Notes under the pieces: generated by a model | Database searches by the model: none | The model's input: the letters and a program-made list of their open reading frames with translations, nothing else | What the model was told of the DNA's origin: nothing | In this document: positions 37,550 to 49,040 of the stretch, in pieces | Position numbering within the stretch: the first letter of the stretch is position 1 | Layout: the number at the start of each line of letters is the position of its first letter | Made by a program: the position numbers and the translations under genes | Source of the DNA: Rhizophlyctis rosea | Lineage: Eukaryota > Chytridiomycota > Chytridiomycetes > Rhizophlyctidales > Rhizophlyctidaceae | Assembly (NCBI GenBank): GCA_027596075.1 | Contig: JADGJC010000099.1 | Span: forward strand, 60,268 to 124,267 | Reading direction: 5' to 3' | Length of the DNA: 64,000 nt

Positions 37550-38320
37550 TTACGCAGCCTTCTTGATATGAGCAGACTCCCCTTCACCACTTCCCTCCGT
37601 CTGTTTAGCAGCCGCCTGAAGTCCAATCCATTTCGATACAACCCCATCTCCTTTCTCGTATTTAATGCTCGCCACAAGGCCCACATAAATGCAATCAAAC
37701 ACCAAAATCAACACCGCCAACACTATCATACTCCTCGTCGTAGCTAAACCAAATTCCTCCGGCCACAAGACAGCCTTCGTCCACCAAGCAACAATGATAT
37801 TCCCCGTTCCCAAAAACTTCGACACCGCAATCCCAAGACTCTGTCCCCGCAAAGACTTCCGATTGAACAGCATAGCGATGAAGGAAATGGAAAGCGTGAT
37901 GTTGACCAAGTAACCCGTAATGATTCCCGTATCGACGCCGAGGGGTTCATAATCAAGCACAAAACCCGTGATGAGGAAAAAGGACGCAATGACACCGGTG
38001 CCAGCAATGAGGCCGAGGTTGTTTCTGACGAAGGGGACGTGTTCCCATTCTTTCCTGCCGTATTTGACCGTTTGGTACATCATCCCGCAGTCGATGAAGA
38101 ACCAGGAGATGGAGACGAAGTGGTGCGGGCTCCATGGGGCTTTGAGAGGGTGGATGGTGGAGTAGATGAATTCCCAGGCGAGGTTGAGACAGATGCCCGC
38201 TAGGGGCATGCCGTATGTCTTTTCGCGGCCATTGCGGAGGAGGAGGTCGATGTAGGTGTAGTTCCATAGAATGCAGCCTAGGGCTTCCCAGTTGGAGATT
38301 TGGTCTAGGGTAATGGGCAT
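37550..38320 (-). CDS. PaxB/Pyr4-type integral-membrane terpene cyclase
   Basis: This single-exon protein is 256 residues from the ATG at 38320 (MPITLDQISNWEALG). The frame stays open to an earlier ATG at 38419, which would add one hydrophobic segment. The family of fungal membrane cyclases closes epoxide-opened prenyl chains in indole-diterpene and meroterpenoid pathways. Seven hydrophobic helices are visible. The tell-tale block is EKTYGMPLAGICLNLAWEFIY, with the conserved Glu after Trp that protonates the substrate in characterised members. WFFIDCGMMYQTVKYG and WTKAVLWPEEFG also fit the pattern. Length is close to the family's roughly 240 residues. It lies between the ABCG transporter and an NAD(P)-binding reductase, all on the minus strand. 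Confidence 0.7.
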   Translation of the reverse strand: MPITLDQISNWEALGCILWNYTYIDLLLRNGREKTYGMPLAGICLNLAWEFIYSTIHPLKAPWSPHHFVSISWFFIDCGMMYQTVKYGRKEWEHVPFVRNNLGLIAGTGVIASFFLITGFVLDYEPLGVDTGIITGYLVNITLSISFIAMLFNRKSLRGQSLGIAVSKFLGTGNIIVAWWTKAVLWPEEFGLATTRSMIVLAVLILVFDCIYVGLVASIKYEKGDGVVSKWIGLQAAAKQTEGSGEGESAHIKKAA

Positions 38321-39256
38321 GATGGAGGATTTGGACCAGAATAACTCTGAAACACTACCAGCGAAGGAGGTGAATAAGCATGTGATAGCAGGGCAAAATG
38401 CAAAATAATTGACTTCCAATACTTCAATACCATCCTTACCTTGAACAGTGAATGTAAATCTCAGCCAGCGACGGCGCAGAAAACTAAGACTTATGCAGTC
38501 TGAGGGCGAATTTTTTCACCGGTAAGGTGCAAGGAGCAAAAGCACTGAAGAATATGGACGCGCCTCGAAGATGTGCTCTTTGTGGGGCGAAAATGAGGAC
38601 CCGCACCAACACCGTACTAAATTTGATACCGGCATCAGCACTGCAAACACAACAGGGCCCAGCTTACGCGCCTAGGGTGCGCCCAACTACTCCACAGGCA
38701 TACTGCGGCCCGGATACTATGAACAGAAAGCCCGCAGAAAACTTTCATGGGGAAGGCTGCCGGCGCTTCTCATCGTTGCCCGAGCTTGTTATCGTGGTGT
38801 CTCCGTCACCAGAGCGTGAGGTGACGGTGAGGTGAACGATCACCCGGAATGGGCTTGGGCACAGCATCCGGAGTTCAAAATTTCTCGAAAACTCTAATCT
38901 GGTGACATACATGACTGATCACTATTGGTGCAAAAGAGGGTGAGAGATGAGCCCATATAGGTAAGCCCTTGGATCACAAAAGGTGGGAAAGGAGGTTGAC
39001 ATTTGTGATACAGCCGATAAGGGAACCAACCACGGCTTGTCTCCGAGACTCCGCTATACCTCCGATCCTCCGGGTGCCACTGACGCCACCTCGATTGCTG
39101 ATCGGTCACCATCTCCATCCAGGGAATATCCAGTTGGAAAAACTAGATTGCAAATGGACTAACATGATATTTGATAGGGAGAAATACTAATATCCATCTA
39201 TTTACTTCTACATCATTGAAATCTATTGTAATACATCATGTGCGGATGGTGATACC
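38321..39256. promoter_or_regulatory. Intergenic region upstream of the cyclase
   Basis: About 0.9 kb holding the cyclase promoter and the 3' end of the reductase. No other coding sequence is recognisable. Confidence 0.35.
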
Positions 39257-40043
39257 TCATGTACTAATGACGTTGATGGCCTTCCCCCAAACGCCAGTGG
39301 TCTTGCCCTCAAGGATATCCAAAGCCACCACCGCAATGTCCCCTCTCTTTGTCGACGCTGTGATCACTGCCTCCGGAGAAGTCTCATCCTCAATAATCTT
39401 GATCTTGCTGGCTGAAGACGATGCACCGTCGCTGAGGGTTGCTGCACGGAGAGCCACCCACTTCTCAAGTGGAGAAGAACGCAGGGAGGTTTCGAGGGAG
39501 CGTTTGTCTGCCAAGATGTTTTTCCTGGAAGAATAATATGTCAGAATCATCTAGGACCTGTTGCGATGACATGGAAACCTACATGAAAAAGGGGACGGCC
39601 AGCTTGCGGTACCACCAAGGTTGGAGTTCAAGCGAAGCTTCTGAAGTTCCAATGTTGCTGATTGTGATGAGTGGGATGGTGGGAGGTAGAACCTTCGTGA
39701 TTGCCTTGCCGAACCGAGCGTTCTACGCACAACTCATTAGTCAAACCCAAGATGCCTTATCTGCTGTTCGGCACAATCGGCGAAGACCACTCACCGGTAG
39801 CACCTCTACAGAGTTACTGTATTTCCCGCCCAAAAAGCTCAATACTCCATCAGCACCCTCCGTAACCTTCTTCAAATCTTCCTCTTTTGTAGCATCACCC
39901 TTCACAACCGTGACTTTTGCTTGAGTCTTGAACTCAGATTCGCCCGAGCGAGTGAGAAGGGTGACTGAGTGGCCTCTCTCCAGCGCTAGTTTAGTGGCAT
40001 GAGCGCCGATGGGACGGGTTGAGCCTAGAATTGTGACCTTCAT
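39257..40043 (-). CDS. NAD(P)-binding Rossmann protein (NmrA / biliverdin-reductase-B-like)
   Basis: Three exons: from the ATG at 40043, then about 39593-39720, and 39257-39527. The first reads MKVTILGSTRPIGAHATKLA, with a nucleotide-binding Gly pattern in which the usual GxTGxxG is GSTRPIG. RGHSVTLLTRS, VVKGDATKEEDLKKV and GADGVLSFLGG follow the order of atypical short-chain reductases such as NmrA and biliverdin reductase B. Exon junctions LP|NARFGKAIT and FFM|KNILADK keep frame. The C-terminal part (KRGDIAVVALDILEG) is the usual end helix. No catalytic Ser-Tyr-Lys is clear. It may reduce a pathway intermediate or be a redox sensor; the role is inferred from location. Confidence 0.7.
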
Positions 40044-40900
40044 TATGGTGCAGATGTAAATATGGGTTGAATATTGTAGGATCGAACTTGACAAACGGAA
40101 GCGGTTTTGTGAAGTTAGGAAGAAACGGGAAGCTAAACGATCTTTTGCATGCAACTGCATGCGCTGACAGTCACCACAGCTCATCAGCCGTGAGATTTCT
40201 TCCTGGATTGCTGCCCGGATTGTGGCGAATAAGAGACTGAACACTCAACGGCTGCGCCTGACGTCCAAAGCAACACGACGAGTGGAGGCGAATAAGGTGG
40301 TGGGACATGATGAATAAGGTTGGCTTACCTGCGGGCATCGGGCTCAGCGAGTAACACAACGGCGGTTCCCAACTTTCCGAAGCCAGTGGACGGGGACGCG
40401 GTACTTGAGACCTCAAACTCGCCCGGAGCTTTGTAGGTGAAGCCACAATGGCGTCAGCAACAGAGAGAACATGAAGGATGTGTTCAATACACTCACTCCA
40501 GGTCTACTCGTGTGTGTCTGAATTCGGTGTATATCTGTGTTCATGGGGGCTTCCTAGCGGGACCTGTGCTTGTGTCCATTGGAAGATTTGAAGTGATTGC
40601 GTCGTGGGTGTGTGTATGCGAGGCTGGTCTTGGCAGGAGAAGACTCGGATAGCATTACCGAGGAAGTTGTGAAGTCCATTACACCAATCAGAATGTTGAA
40701 CACATCGATCGTATCCGGGGCAGCCTCAGTCTCCACAACCACTTCCCATCAGTTGCGCACAATCGGGCTAATTCGGGCGATGCGCCCGTTCGCAGATCGA
40801 CTGACCCGAATGCTTGAATGCAGGGCATTGTCTTCTTAACAGCCATCGTCTGCCTTGCCATCGCTACGCATTCCACACAACCATCAGTGAGAAGAGCATC
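40044..40900. promoter_or_regulatory. Divergent intergenic region, reductase / lipocalin-like
   Basis: These 857 bp separate divergent starts and should carry both promoters. I see no coding sequence I would trust. Confidence 0.4.
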
Positions 40901-41411
40901 ATGGACTACGAAGGCATCTGGTCACTTTGTCACGATGAATCGGACTTTCCGGACGAAATGCTCGCTAAGCAAGGTGCATCCCTTGGAAGCCTAGCAACAT
41001 TCCAAAGGGTCCATGCATGTGACATTAACATCCTTTATAGGCCTCCCATGGCTAGCTCGCGTAGCAATCAAGCGCGCCCCGATGACCATAACCATCACAT
41101 CAACTCCCGCGCCCACAACACCAACAGTCCTCACAATCAAACCTCCCTTGGGTCCCGCCACCACTCTCATCTTGAACGGCGAAAGTCAGCGCACCACCTT
41201 CCCTGTGACGGGTGTTGTCATCCATAGCACTGCGTATGTAGATGAGAACAATAGGATTGTAGAGAAGCAGGAAGGCGAACAGGGGGATTGGTCGGCCGAG
41301 ACTGTGTGGGAATTAGTGGATGGGGGACGGCGGCAGAACCGGTTGGTCAAGTTTGTTGATGGGGAGGTGAAGAAGGAGTATAGGGCTGTGTTTAATAGAA
41401 AGAACTTGTAA
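40901..41411 (+). CDS. Small lipocalin/FABP-like protein
   Basis: Two exons, 40901-40973 and 41041-41411, join in frame to 147 residues (AAGCAAG|GTGCAT...TTTATAG|GCCTCC). The protein starts MDYEGIWSLCHDESDFPDEM, then LAKQGLPWLARVAIKRAP. The pattern GxW...SD..D..L..QG..WL.R.AI matches a fungal family with a lipocalin or fatty-acid-binding-protein barrel as I remember it. The following short strands alternate (MTITITS, LTIKPP, TLILNG, GVVIHSTAYVDEN, VKKEYRAVFNRK), and W is conserved before the Arg-rich RRQNRLVKFVDG. Such barrels bind hydrophobic ligands. It is convergent with the FMO and close to the cyclase, so it could carry a cluster intermediate; that is inference. Confidence 0.55.
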
Positions 41412-41725
41412 AGGTGGTTCTTAATACTATTGATTCGCAAACATACATGTAAGAATGTACAAGTCCAATGTGCAATCGGAATCTTGAATACAAATAGGAA
41501 TGAACTATCACAGAAATGGGGTCTCTCACAAAACGTTGCGCTCTCTTCAGCCTCGAGTTTAATACGAATAGATAACCAAAAAAGTTTTTCATCATGTTCA
41601 TATTGCGGCTTTCCAGAGCCTAATACATAGTTTACACCTCGTGGTCACAGACACGGAGGAGTCATAGAAGCTACCTCTGTCTAATACATGTGCTACACTA
41701 CCGTCCACCGAACTTCTCTCGTATA
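41412..41725. other. Convergent intergenic stretch
   Basis: These 314 bp lie between the 3' ends of the lipocalin-like and FMO genes. I see nothing recognisable. Confidence 0.4.
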
Positions 41726-43620
41726 TCATTGAGCCGTCAACGTTGCTAACCTTTCCTCCCTACTCAGAGCCCTTTCCTCGCCAACACCCTTATAGTTCCT
41801 AGGCCAATACGGCGCAAACATCTCCCACACCCACCCACCCGCCCGTTCACAAGCAACCTTCATATCCCCCAACAACTCATCACAATACATAATCCCATGA
41901 TACCCCAAATGCACACCCTTCTTCCCACGGTCATCAAACACACGAATCTGCCACTCCAACAGCTCGTCCACCTCCTTTTCGATTTGGTCTTGATCCGGCA
42001 GCGGGATGGCGTTTCGGAAGTATTCTGCGAGCCAGTGCGCGGAGACTTCCATGACGGTTGGGTTGTTGAGACTGTAGGAGAAACCGTTGAAGGCGATGTT
42101 GTGGGCGGCGTTGTTGATTGTTGGGGTGGGAATGAGGTAGCGGTAGAGCTTTAGGTGCGTGGCAATGGAAGGGTCTTCGGGTGTTGCTTGAATGGCCAGC
42201 CGTTCGAGCGTTTCGGGTTTGAAGAATGGGAATGCCTATTTGTGAATGGAAGCGACTTGATTTAGAATTTGCCATCTCAGAAGGGAAACGAGTGGACCCT
42301 CTACCAGTTCGTATCCAGTGGCATAAACAATGCAATCCGCATCAAGTTCCACGCCGTGCCCTTCAAGAGTTCTCACAATCACCCTTTTCTCTTTCACTGT
42401 TTCGATCCCACCTCTACAGATTCCCAACCGCTTCTCCTTGATGTTATCAAAGAACCCAGGCGGCGTAACGTGCGACAAACCGCTCGTGGCCACGGCAAGC
42501 GGTAAGTGGGGGAGAGGGTTCATCTCCGCGATGTTCTGTTGACCATTGGATAAGATGAAATCCCACTCGGCGGCCCAAAAGATTCCTCGGCAGATGGTGC
42601 GGCCGAAGGAGGTGTTGTGGAGGAATCGTTGCATGGATGAGGTTTGGTTTACGAAGGGGTGGAATAGTTCCTGGTGGTTGGAGGTAGTGGTTGAGTGTAC
42701 AGAGCAATCGCTGATATGGTGATTCCAGACATACTAACCAACAATCGAGAGAAGAAGAACCACTTATACCCGACAGTCCCATAGAAAATCTTACGAGGCG
42801 CCAACCAATGAGGTCGCTTGAACACCATGACAACATCTCCATTCCGGTTATTTGCCACCATGTTAGCAACATCCACCGCGCTCTTTCCCGCCCCGACGAC
42901 TACTACATTCTTCGTCTCGAGCATCTTTTGCCGCTTATCCGCAAGCCCCAGCTCACACGAATGCAGAATCGTACCCTTGAATGACTCGATACCCGAGAAA
43001 GTCGGAATATTTGGACGTTGGTACATCCCAGCACAGACGACCAGGAAGCGGTAGTAGCGTGTTTCGGGCTCAACGTCGAGGTCTTTTGTAGGTCGAGTGG
43101 TGATTTTCCAAACTGATTTCGACTCGGTGTCCACAATGGACGCATCAAGCACCATAGTGTTGAGCTTCAGAACGCGGTCGACGCCAAATGTCTTCGCGTA
43201 TGAGATGAGGTAGGCTTGTAGGCGGTGAGCTGGCATGTGAGTGTCCTCTCCTTCTTCGGGGACATAAGGGAAGTCCGAGAACTCATAAGTGCCCGTGGCG
43301 TTATTCGTTTGTAAGCCGGGGTAGATGCCTTTAGAATGGGATGAGTTGGATGCGTGGACAGCTGCAATGTGGCACGACGCAAAACCTACGCTCATCTGCC
43401 CATACTCCGCCAATGCCGTGATGTTTTTCCAGCACCGTGATTGTGGTGAAGAAGTCGGAGTCATGTTGGAGGAATGTCTTCGCGGTGGTTAGACCAGCTA
43501 CACCTATAGTATGTTCGAAGTTAGGTTGGTTTGTCCTGCTCAAGCTTCGTTGTTCCAAACATCACCAGCGCCGATGATGCACACGTCCGTCCGTTCCGCG
43601 GCTCTTGCTGCTGAATTCAT
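41726..43620 (-). CDS. Flavin-containing monooxygenase (class B FMO)
   Basis: The enzyme would insert one oxygen from O2 using FAD and NADPH. Exon 1 (43566-43620, MNSAARAAERTDVCIIGAG) joins exon 2 at 43503 to complete the FAD loop GAGVAGL; then TVLEKHHGIGGVW. Further on come YPGLQTNNATGTYEFSDFPY (the FMO TNxP/FSDFPF block), VVCAGMYQRPNIPTFSG and KNVVVVGAGKSAVDVANMVA for NADPH. DCIVYATGYE is the conserved ATGY. The frame changes between GGVW and YPGLQTN; a GTAGGT...TTGCAG segment at 43362-43389, only 28 nt, would restore it. The C-terminal exons run to the TGA at 41726. It is divergent from the prenyltransferase across 1.4 kb. PaxM-type epoxidases of indole-diterpene pathways are a different flavin family, so any epoxidase role is a guess. 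Confidence 0.85.
43362..43389 (-). other. Candidate 28-nt micro-intron (or frameshift) in the FMO gene
   Basis: Read on the minus strand, this segment begins GTAGGT and ends TTGCAG. Removing it joins the conserved GGVWADE stretch to HASNSSHSKGIYPGLQTN in frame, which is the order expected in FMOs. It is far shorter than the other introns here (about 60-370 nt). A single-base sequencing error would have the same effect. Confidence 0.4.
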
Positions 43621-45035
43621 CGTGATGCGGTAGTGATAGTAATAGATGATGAACTGCGACTGATTTCAAAGTCAAGACTGAAGTGCCGATGAGGGTGAGT
43701 GTTTTGAAATATGCTCCCCAGGTAACAGACATGCGATGAGCGCGCAACCAGAGTCTGACTCTCCCCAGACAGCAATGAGTCGTCCGATAACCGAAACATC
43801 AGCTCGGATGAAGGGATGCTGCAGTGCTGTCTTGTGTCTGCCGAGCTGAGTGAGGCTCATTACTTGGTAGGGGAGCGGGGATCGGGGAGGTCTTGCCTTG
43901 GTAAGGGCGCATTACGCCCTGCATCCGAGTGAACATAATTCGATGAATCAGCGTAGGACGCAAGGTCATCTTGTGTCCTCTGAGATAATTGTAATGCCGC
44001 CCTATAACAACTCAAAAATATCAGAAAGCCCTTTCCGCCCGTCAGTAGTAATTTGTAAATTGCACCAAAATTCCGGTACCGATTGCTGTGTTCGGGTTGG
44101 AGACCGGAGACCGAAGACTCCGAGGCAAGGAGGCAACTCCCTCAAAACACGAAGATCGCGTCTTTCCCCCAGCCCTGCTCGTAGCCTGGAGGCCTGGAGG
44201 CACGTATCCAGTCAAGGTTTTCCTCCTACTTCCCGGGCGTGGCGCATTCAAGTCTCTTTTTGCTTTTGACGAGACCGGCAAAAGGCAATTCAATACGGGG
44301 CCTGAAAAGATGGTGCAAAATCAACACGAAATGGTCAAGGCTCAGATGCGCCCATGCGTTCACAGAGATACCAAGGATGGTGCGTCGATGGGGGATGGCT
44401 GGCGGGCTGCCACCATCTGTGTGTTCATCAGTGGAGGTTGTGTACGAAAGAAAGAGCGGAACAGCACTCAGGGCGGGACCTCGACACGTAGATTGCAGAG
44501 ACTATGATGAACACAAATGTGCCGCGGGAACTCCACTCGCCACAAATTGCACCATCCGTTGGTGATAACCGAGTTTGTTCCTCGCTGTTTGGTCATCTCA
44601 GGTTTTGAGAGCCCTCAAGGCAATCTCCTAGTGCAACCTTTGCGAGGTTCGTCATGCATGCGCTGGGCAAGGGCAACAGACTCAGCCTCACGACTGACTG
44701 CGGATGGTCAAAAAAATTCCGCTGCAATGAAAAGGGTTGTAAAGCCACGGACAACATTGTATCACACGGGCAATGCTGATGTGTCAAGAGTTTTGATGAT
44801 TCTTGGGCTAGTTGTTATCTAAGTGTTCAAGAACTGATCACTGTGTGTGGGATGCCAAGGGCGGCCCAGTTTTTTGTGGATGCTCAGACGACTATATGAA
44901 GTTCGGTCGTCCCAGACGAATCGGAGAACAGCTCAATCATCCCACTCATCTCGTCCAATCTTTGCATTGTGAAGCAAGACTTCTCATCATTCAATAGAAT
45001 CTTTCATCTTCCTCATTCTCGAAAAACAATACATT
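43621..45035. promoter_or_regulatory. Divergent promoter region, FMO / prenyltransferase
   Basis: These 1.4 kb separate the FMO and prenyltransferase start codons. Shared regulation of the two pathway genes is plausible. I found no coding sequence and no repeated motif I would trust. Confidence 0.4.
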
Positions 45036-46269
45036 ATGGTCGGTCTCACTGTTTACCCTACGGTCCTGAACTGGCTTTCCCTAGGCTGGTATAAACAGAA
45101 ATCCGATTCTACCCAAGTCACCATTCCTGACGCAACGAATGCGAAAACCAACCCGTTCGCCTACCTCTACCGCTTGTACGGCAAAAGGCAGCTTAACAAC
45201 ATCCTAATCACCCTCAACCCCTCCCTGAAACGCTACCCGGAGCAACTAAGACTCTTGAATGATGTGCTGGACACCATTCATACCGCGGCAATCCTCGTGG
45301 ATGATACCCAGGATGAGAGCACGTCGAGGAAAGGGGTGAAGACCGCTCATGAAGTTTTCGGGGTGTTTCCCACCATCAACAAAGCGTACACTCACATCTG
45401 GTCGGCGTTGATTCGCGTATGTAATCCTTTTGCTAGATGCTCAATCTCATCACCACCTCATCCCCTCTTTAACTCTCCCCAGCTCTGCCGTGAAGACCCC
45501 GCCCTCCTCGACGACGTCCTTACAGGGCTTTTCGAAATCCACGTCGGTCAAGATGAAGGACTCGCATGGCGTCGGGATAACTACCTGCCCACCGTTGCAG
45601 ACTTCGTCAACAACGCTGAAATGAAGACTGGCGGCATCTTCCGGATCGTTGGGCGTGTGGCCTTGCGCAACACCTCGGCGGACGACGCTATGACTGCATT
45701 GGGTCTTTGGGCTCAGTTGCAGAATGACTATAAGAACCTTTGGTCTGATACGGCGGCGAAGAACAAGGGCATCATTGCGGAAGATATTGAGAACGGTGAG
45801 TTGTTGCCTTTGAACATCAATCGTTCAGAACGTGGTCGTGGACGACGTGAACTGATCTCAAAAACCAATCACGTGTATCAATAGGAGAGCGCACCTTTCC
45901 CATTGTATACGCGCTCAACCATCTGGAGCCAGCCAAGAAAGCTCTTCTGCTTGAAGCACTCGACTTGGCAGCTGCCACCGTACGTCACACCCCCCTCTCC
46001 GCATACAATTGCACTGTGATACCCATCCTTCATCAACCCGTTACAGAAAGATTCGACCATCAAGTTCCAAGCGCTCGCCTTAATCGAGGAGGCCGGTGCT
46101 CGCGAAGCAACTCTAGAATACCTCGCCAAGATCGAAGAGCAATACAAAGGGGTTATTGAGCTGTGGGGTCGTAATGAGCATAAGGTGGGGCATTGAACTG
46201 CGAGTCCTTCCGCGTTCACCTTTTGAAATACTGACATATGTTCCGCATCAACAGGAACAAAAGTCGTAA
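45036..46269 (+). CDS. GGPP-synthase-like trans-prenyltransferase, divergent second motif
   Basis: Five exons join in frame to 313 residues: 45036-45416, 45483-45795, 45885-45979, 46047-46184, 46255-46269. The family builds C20 prenyl diphosphate from FPP and IPP, or transfers it to an acceptor. The first Asp-rich motif is intact: AAILVDDTQDESTSRKG, followed by AHEVFGVFPTINKA, as in fungal GGPP synthases. KTGGIFRIVGRVAL fits the next block. The second Asp-rich motif, normally DDYxNL in a Gln-Ile-Arg-Asp-Asp context, is QLQNDYKNLWSD, so its first Asp is Asn. ENGERTFPIVYALNH closes the active site region. The altered motif is compatible with a GGPP synthase of changed specificity or with a PaxC-like prenyltransferase that uses GGPP. 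Divergent from the FMO. Confidence 0.82.
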
Positions 46270-46710
46270 ACCTCTCAGTCGAATGGGAGAGAACTGATTA
46301 CAGATAGTGTCAAGACAATGGAACGGCTTGCAGGACAAACCCTTGTCACTTTATGATTAGCTCAGCTGGTGTATACTTCTTCTATTTATCAAATATCTTG
46401 TACCCGCACAGCAGATTGCGGGATCTCTATGTATATCCGAAAAACAAATGAAGCATTCGATGCCCTATATCCTCTCAATTCGCGCCGAAATGATGACGTG
46501 CCGCCATGCTTGCCTCATGAAAGTGCTCCATACCTTCTGCGCATATGATCCGTTTCCTGAGTCAGCTGCAGAAACTAATGCTCGCGCCATTCCCACAAGC
46601 TTATTCAACCGTATGATGAGCAGAAAAGACTTTGATGCTGGTTTACTGAGCGCGCACAGCTGTGCAACTTGTGAAAGGCCACTCATTGAATTCCGACCCG
46701 GCTGTACCCG

Positions 46711-46750
46711 GGGGGGGGGGGGGGGGCGGGGGCCGGGGGGGCGGGGGGGT
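46711..46750. repeat. Poly-G/C low-complexity tract
   Basis: Roughly 40 bases are almost all G with a few C. Such tracts can be true homopolymers or the poly-G output of two-colour sequencing. The poly-C beside the N gap at 9793 is the complement of the same pattern. Confidence 0.8.
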
Positions 46751-47167
46751 GGAGATGAGAGAAGGGATTAGTTTTTCGTCGTTGTCATAGTATGATGTGA
46801 AAATGGATTGCGGTGTATGGTGATACGGGGAAGGGGTAAATCTTTTTGCGACTTCTGTAACCCTGCCGATGATTGGTTTTTGTCCGTTGTTGGTTCTTTG
46901 GCGGCCTGCGGCGGTCTTCCCATTACTCTCGCCTTTGCGGATGGGGATCCCGCCTTTTTATGTTATTGGTGTAAAAATGGGAATCAGGGTTGTCGGTGTT
47001 GGGATGTTGGAATTCGCTCACCTTATCTCGTTTTAGCCATTGACTGGATGTCACGCGTTTGGCTTTCCAGGCAGCAGGCTCAAAACTTTTGTGACTTTTG
47101 TTTGGTTGTCGAATCGCTCCCAGCCAAGTCCGCAGCAATAGTCGCCTGATATCACACACACCCTACC

Positions 47168-47178
47168 TATATATAAAA
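47168..47178 (+). promoter_or_regulatory. TATA-like element of the phosphatase gene
   Basis: TATATATAAAA lies about 104 bp upstream of the phosphatase ATG, followed by a C/A-rich leader. Distance and sequence fit a fungal TATA box. Confidence 0.45.
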
Positions 47179-47281
47179 TCATAGGAGAGCATAGAAGGGA
47201 GGGCAGCAGCAAACAACAACCCCCAACACACTTCCTCAGCACAGCCCCGTCCCCCTTGCCCTCCCACAAAAAACAGCACTC

Positions 47282-48643
<1,362 letters not shown>

Positions 48644-49040
48644 GAAAATAACAGAGAAGAGTGAAGAAGGCACCAGTGCGGGCTGCCCACTATGATTGAA
48701 AGCCCGTACTAATCCTCATACTGAAAGGGAATGGAAAAAGAGATGGTTCGATTGGGGAAAGAGCACTGCCGTCCCAAGTATGGGGAGTTTGATGCGGATA
48801 GGAAATGTGCTGTGGGATTCCCCCACGCTGAAGTTTTTGATGGCAGGTTGATTAGGCCAGATTTGGGTAGATTGCCGTAAGAAGTGGATCAGGTTGGTTC
48901 CAGTCGGATGGCAGTGACGCGAGGCTATTTTCCCACCCATGCAACACTTCCCAACTTTTCTCACCCAATCGTGCGTGAGAAGATTGTCCTCCTTCCTACC
49001 CACTGGTTTACTGAAGACCTGATATCGCTGCCTCCCAACA
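48644..49040. other. Intergenic stretch upstream of PPT1
   Basis: These 397 bp should include the PPT1 promoter. I see no gene and no clear TATA box. Confidence 0.4.

Larger units (their letters stand above)
46270..47281. other. Intergenic stretch with poly-G tract
   Basis: About 1 kb without a recognisable gene. It contains a long run of G with scattered C (about 46711-46750) and, near its right end, the TATA-like element of the phosphatase gene. Confidence 0.4.

Noticed and set aside
40171..40446. tRNA-like stretch
   Set aside because: No T-loop GGTTCGAATCC-type box with matching A-box and cloverleaf stems could be found.
44088..44507. 139-residue plus-strand frame between FMO and prenyltransferase
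   Set aside because: No recognisable domain and no splice or promoter support; kept as intergenic.
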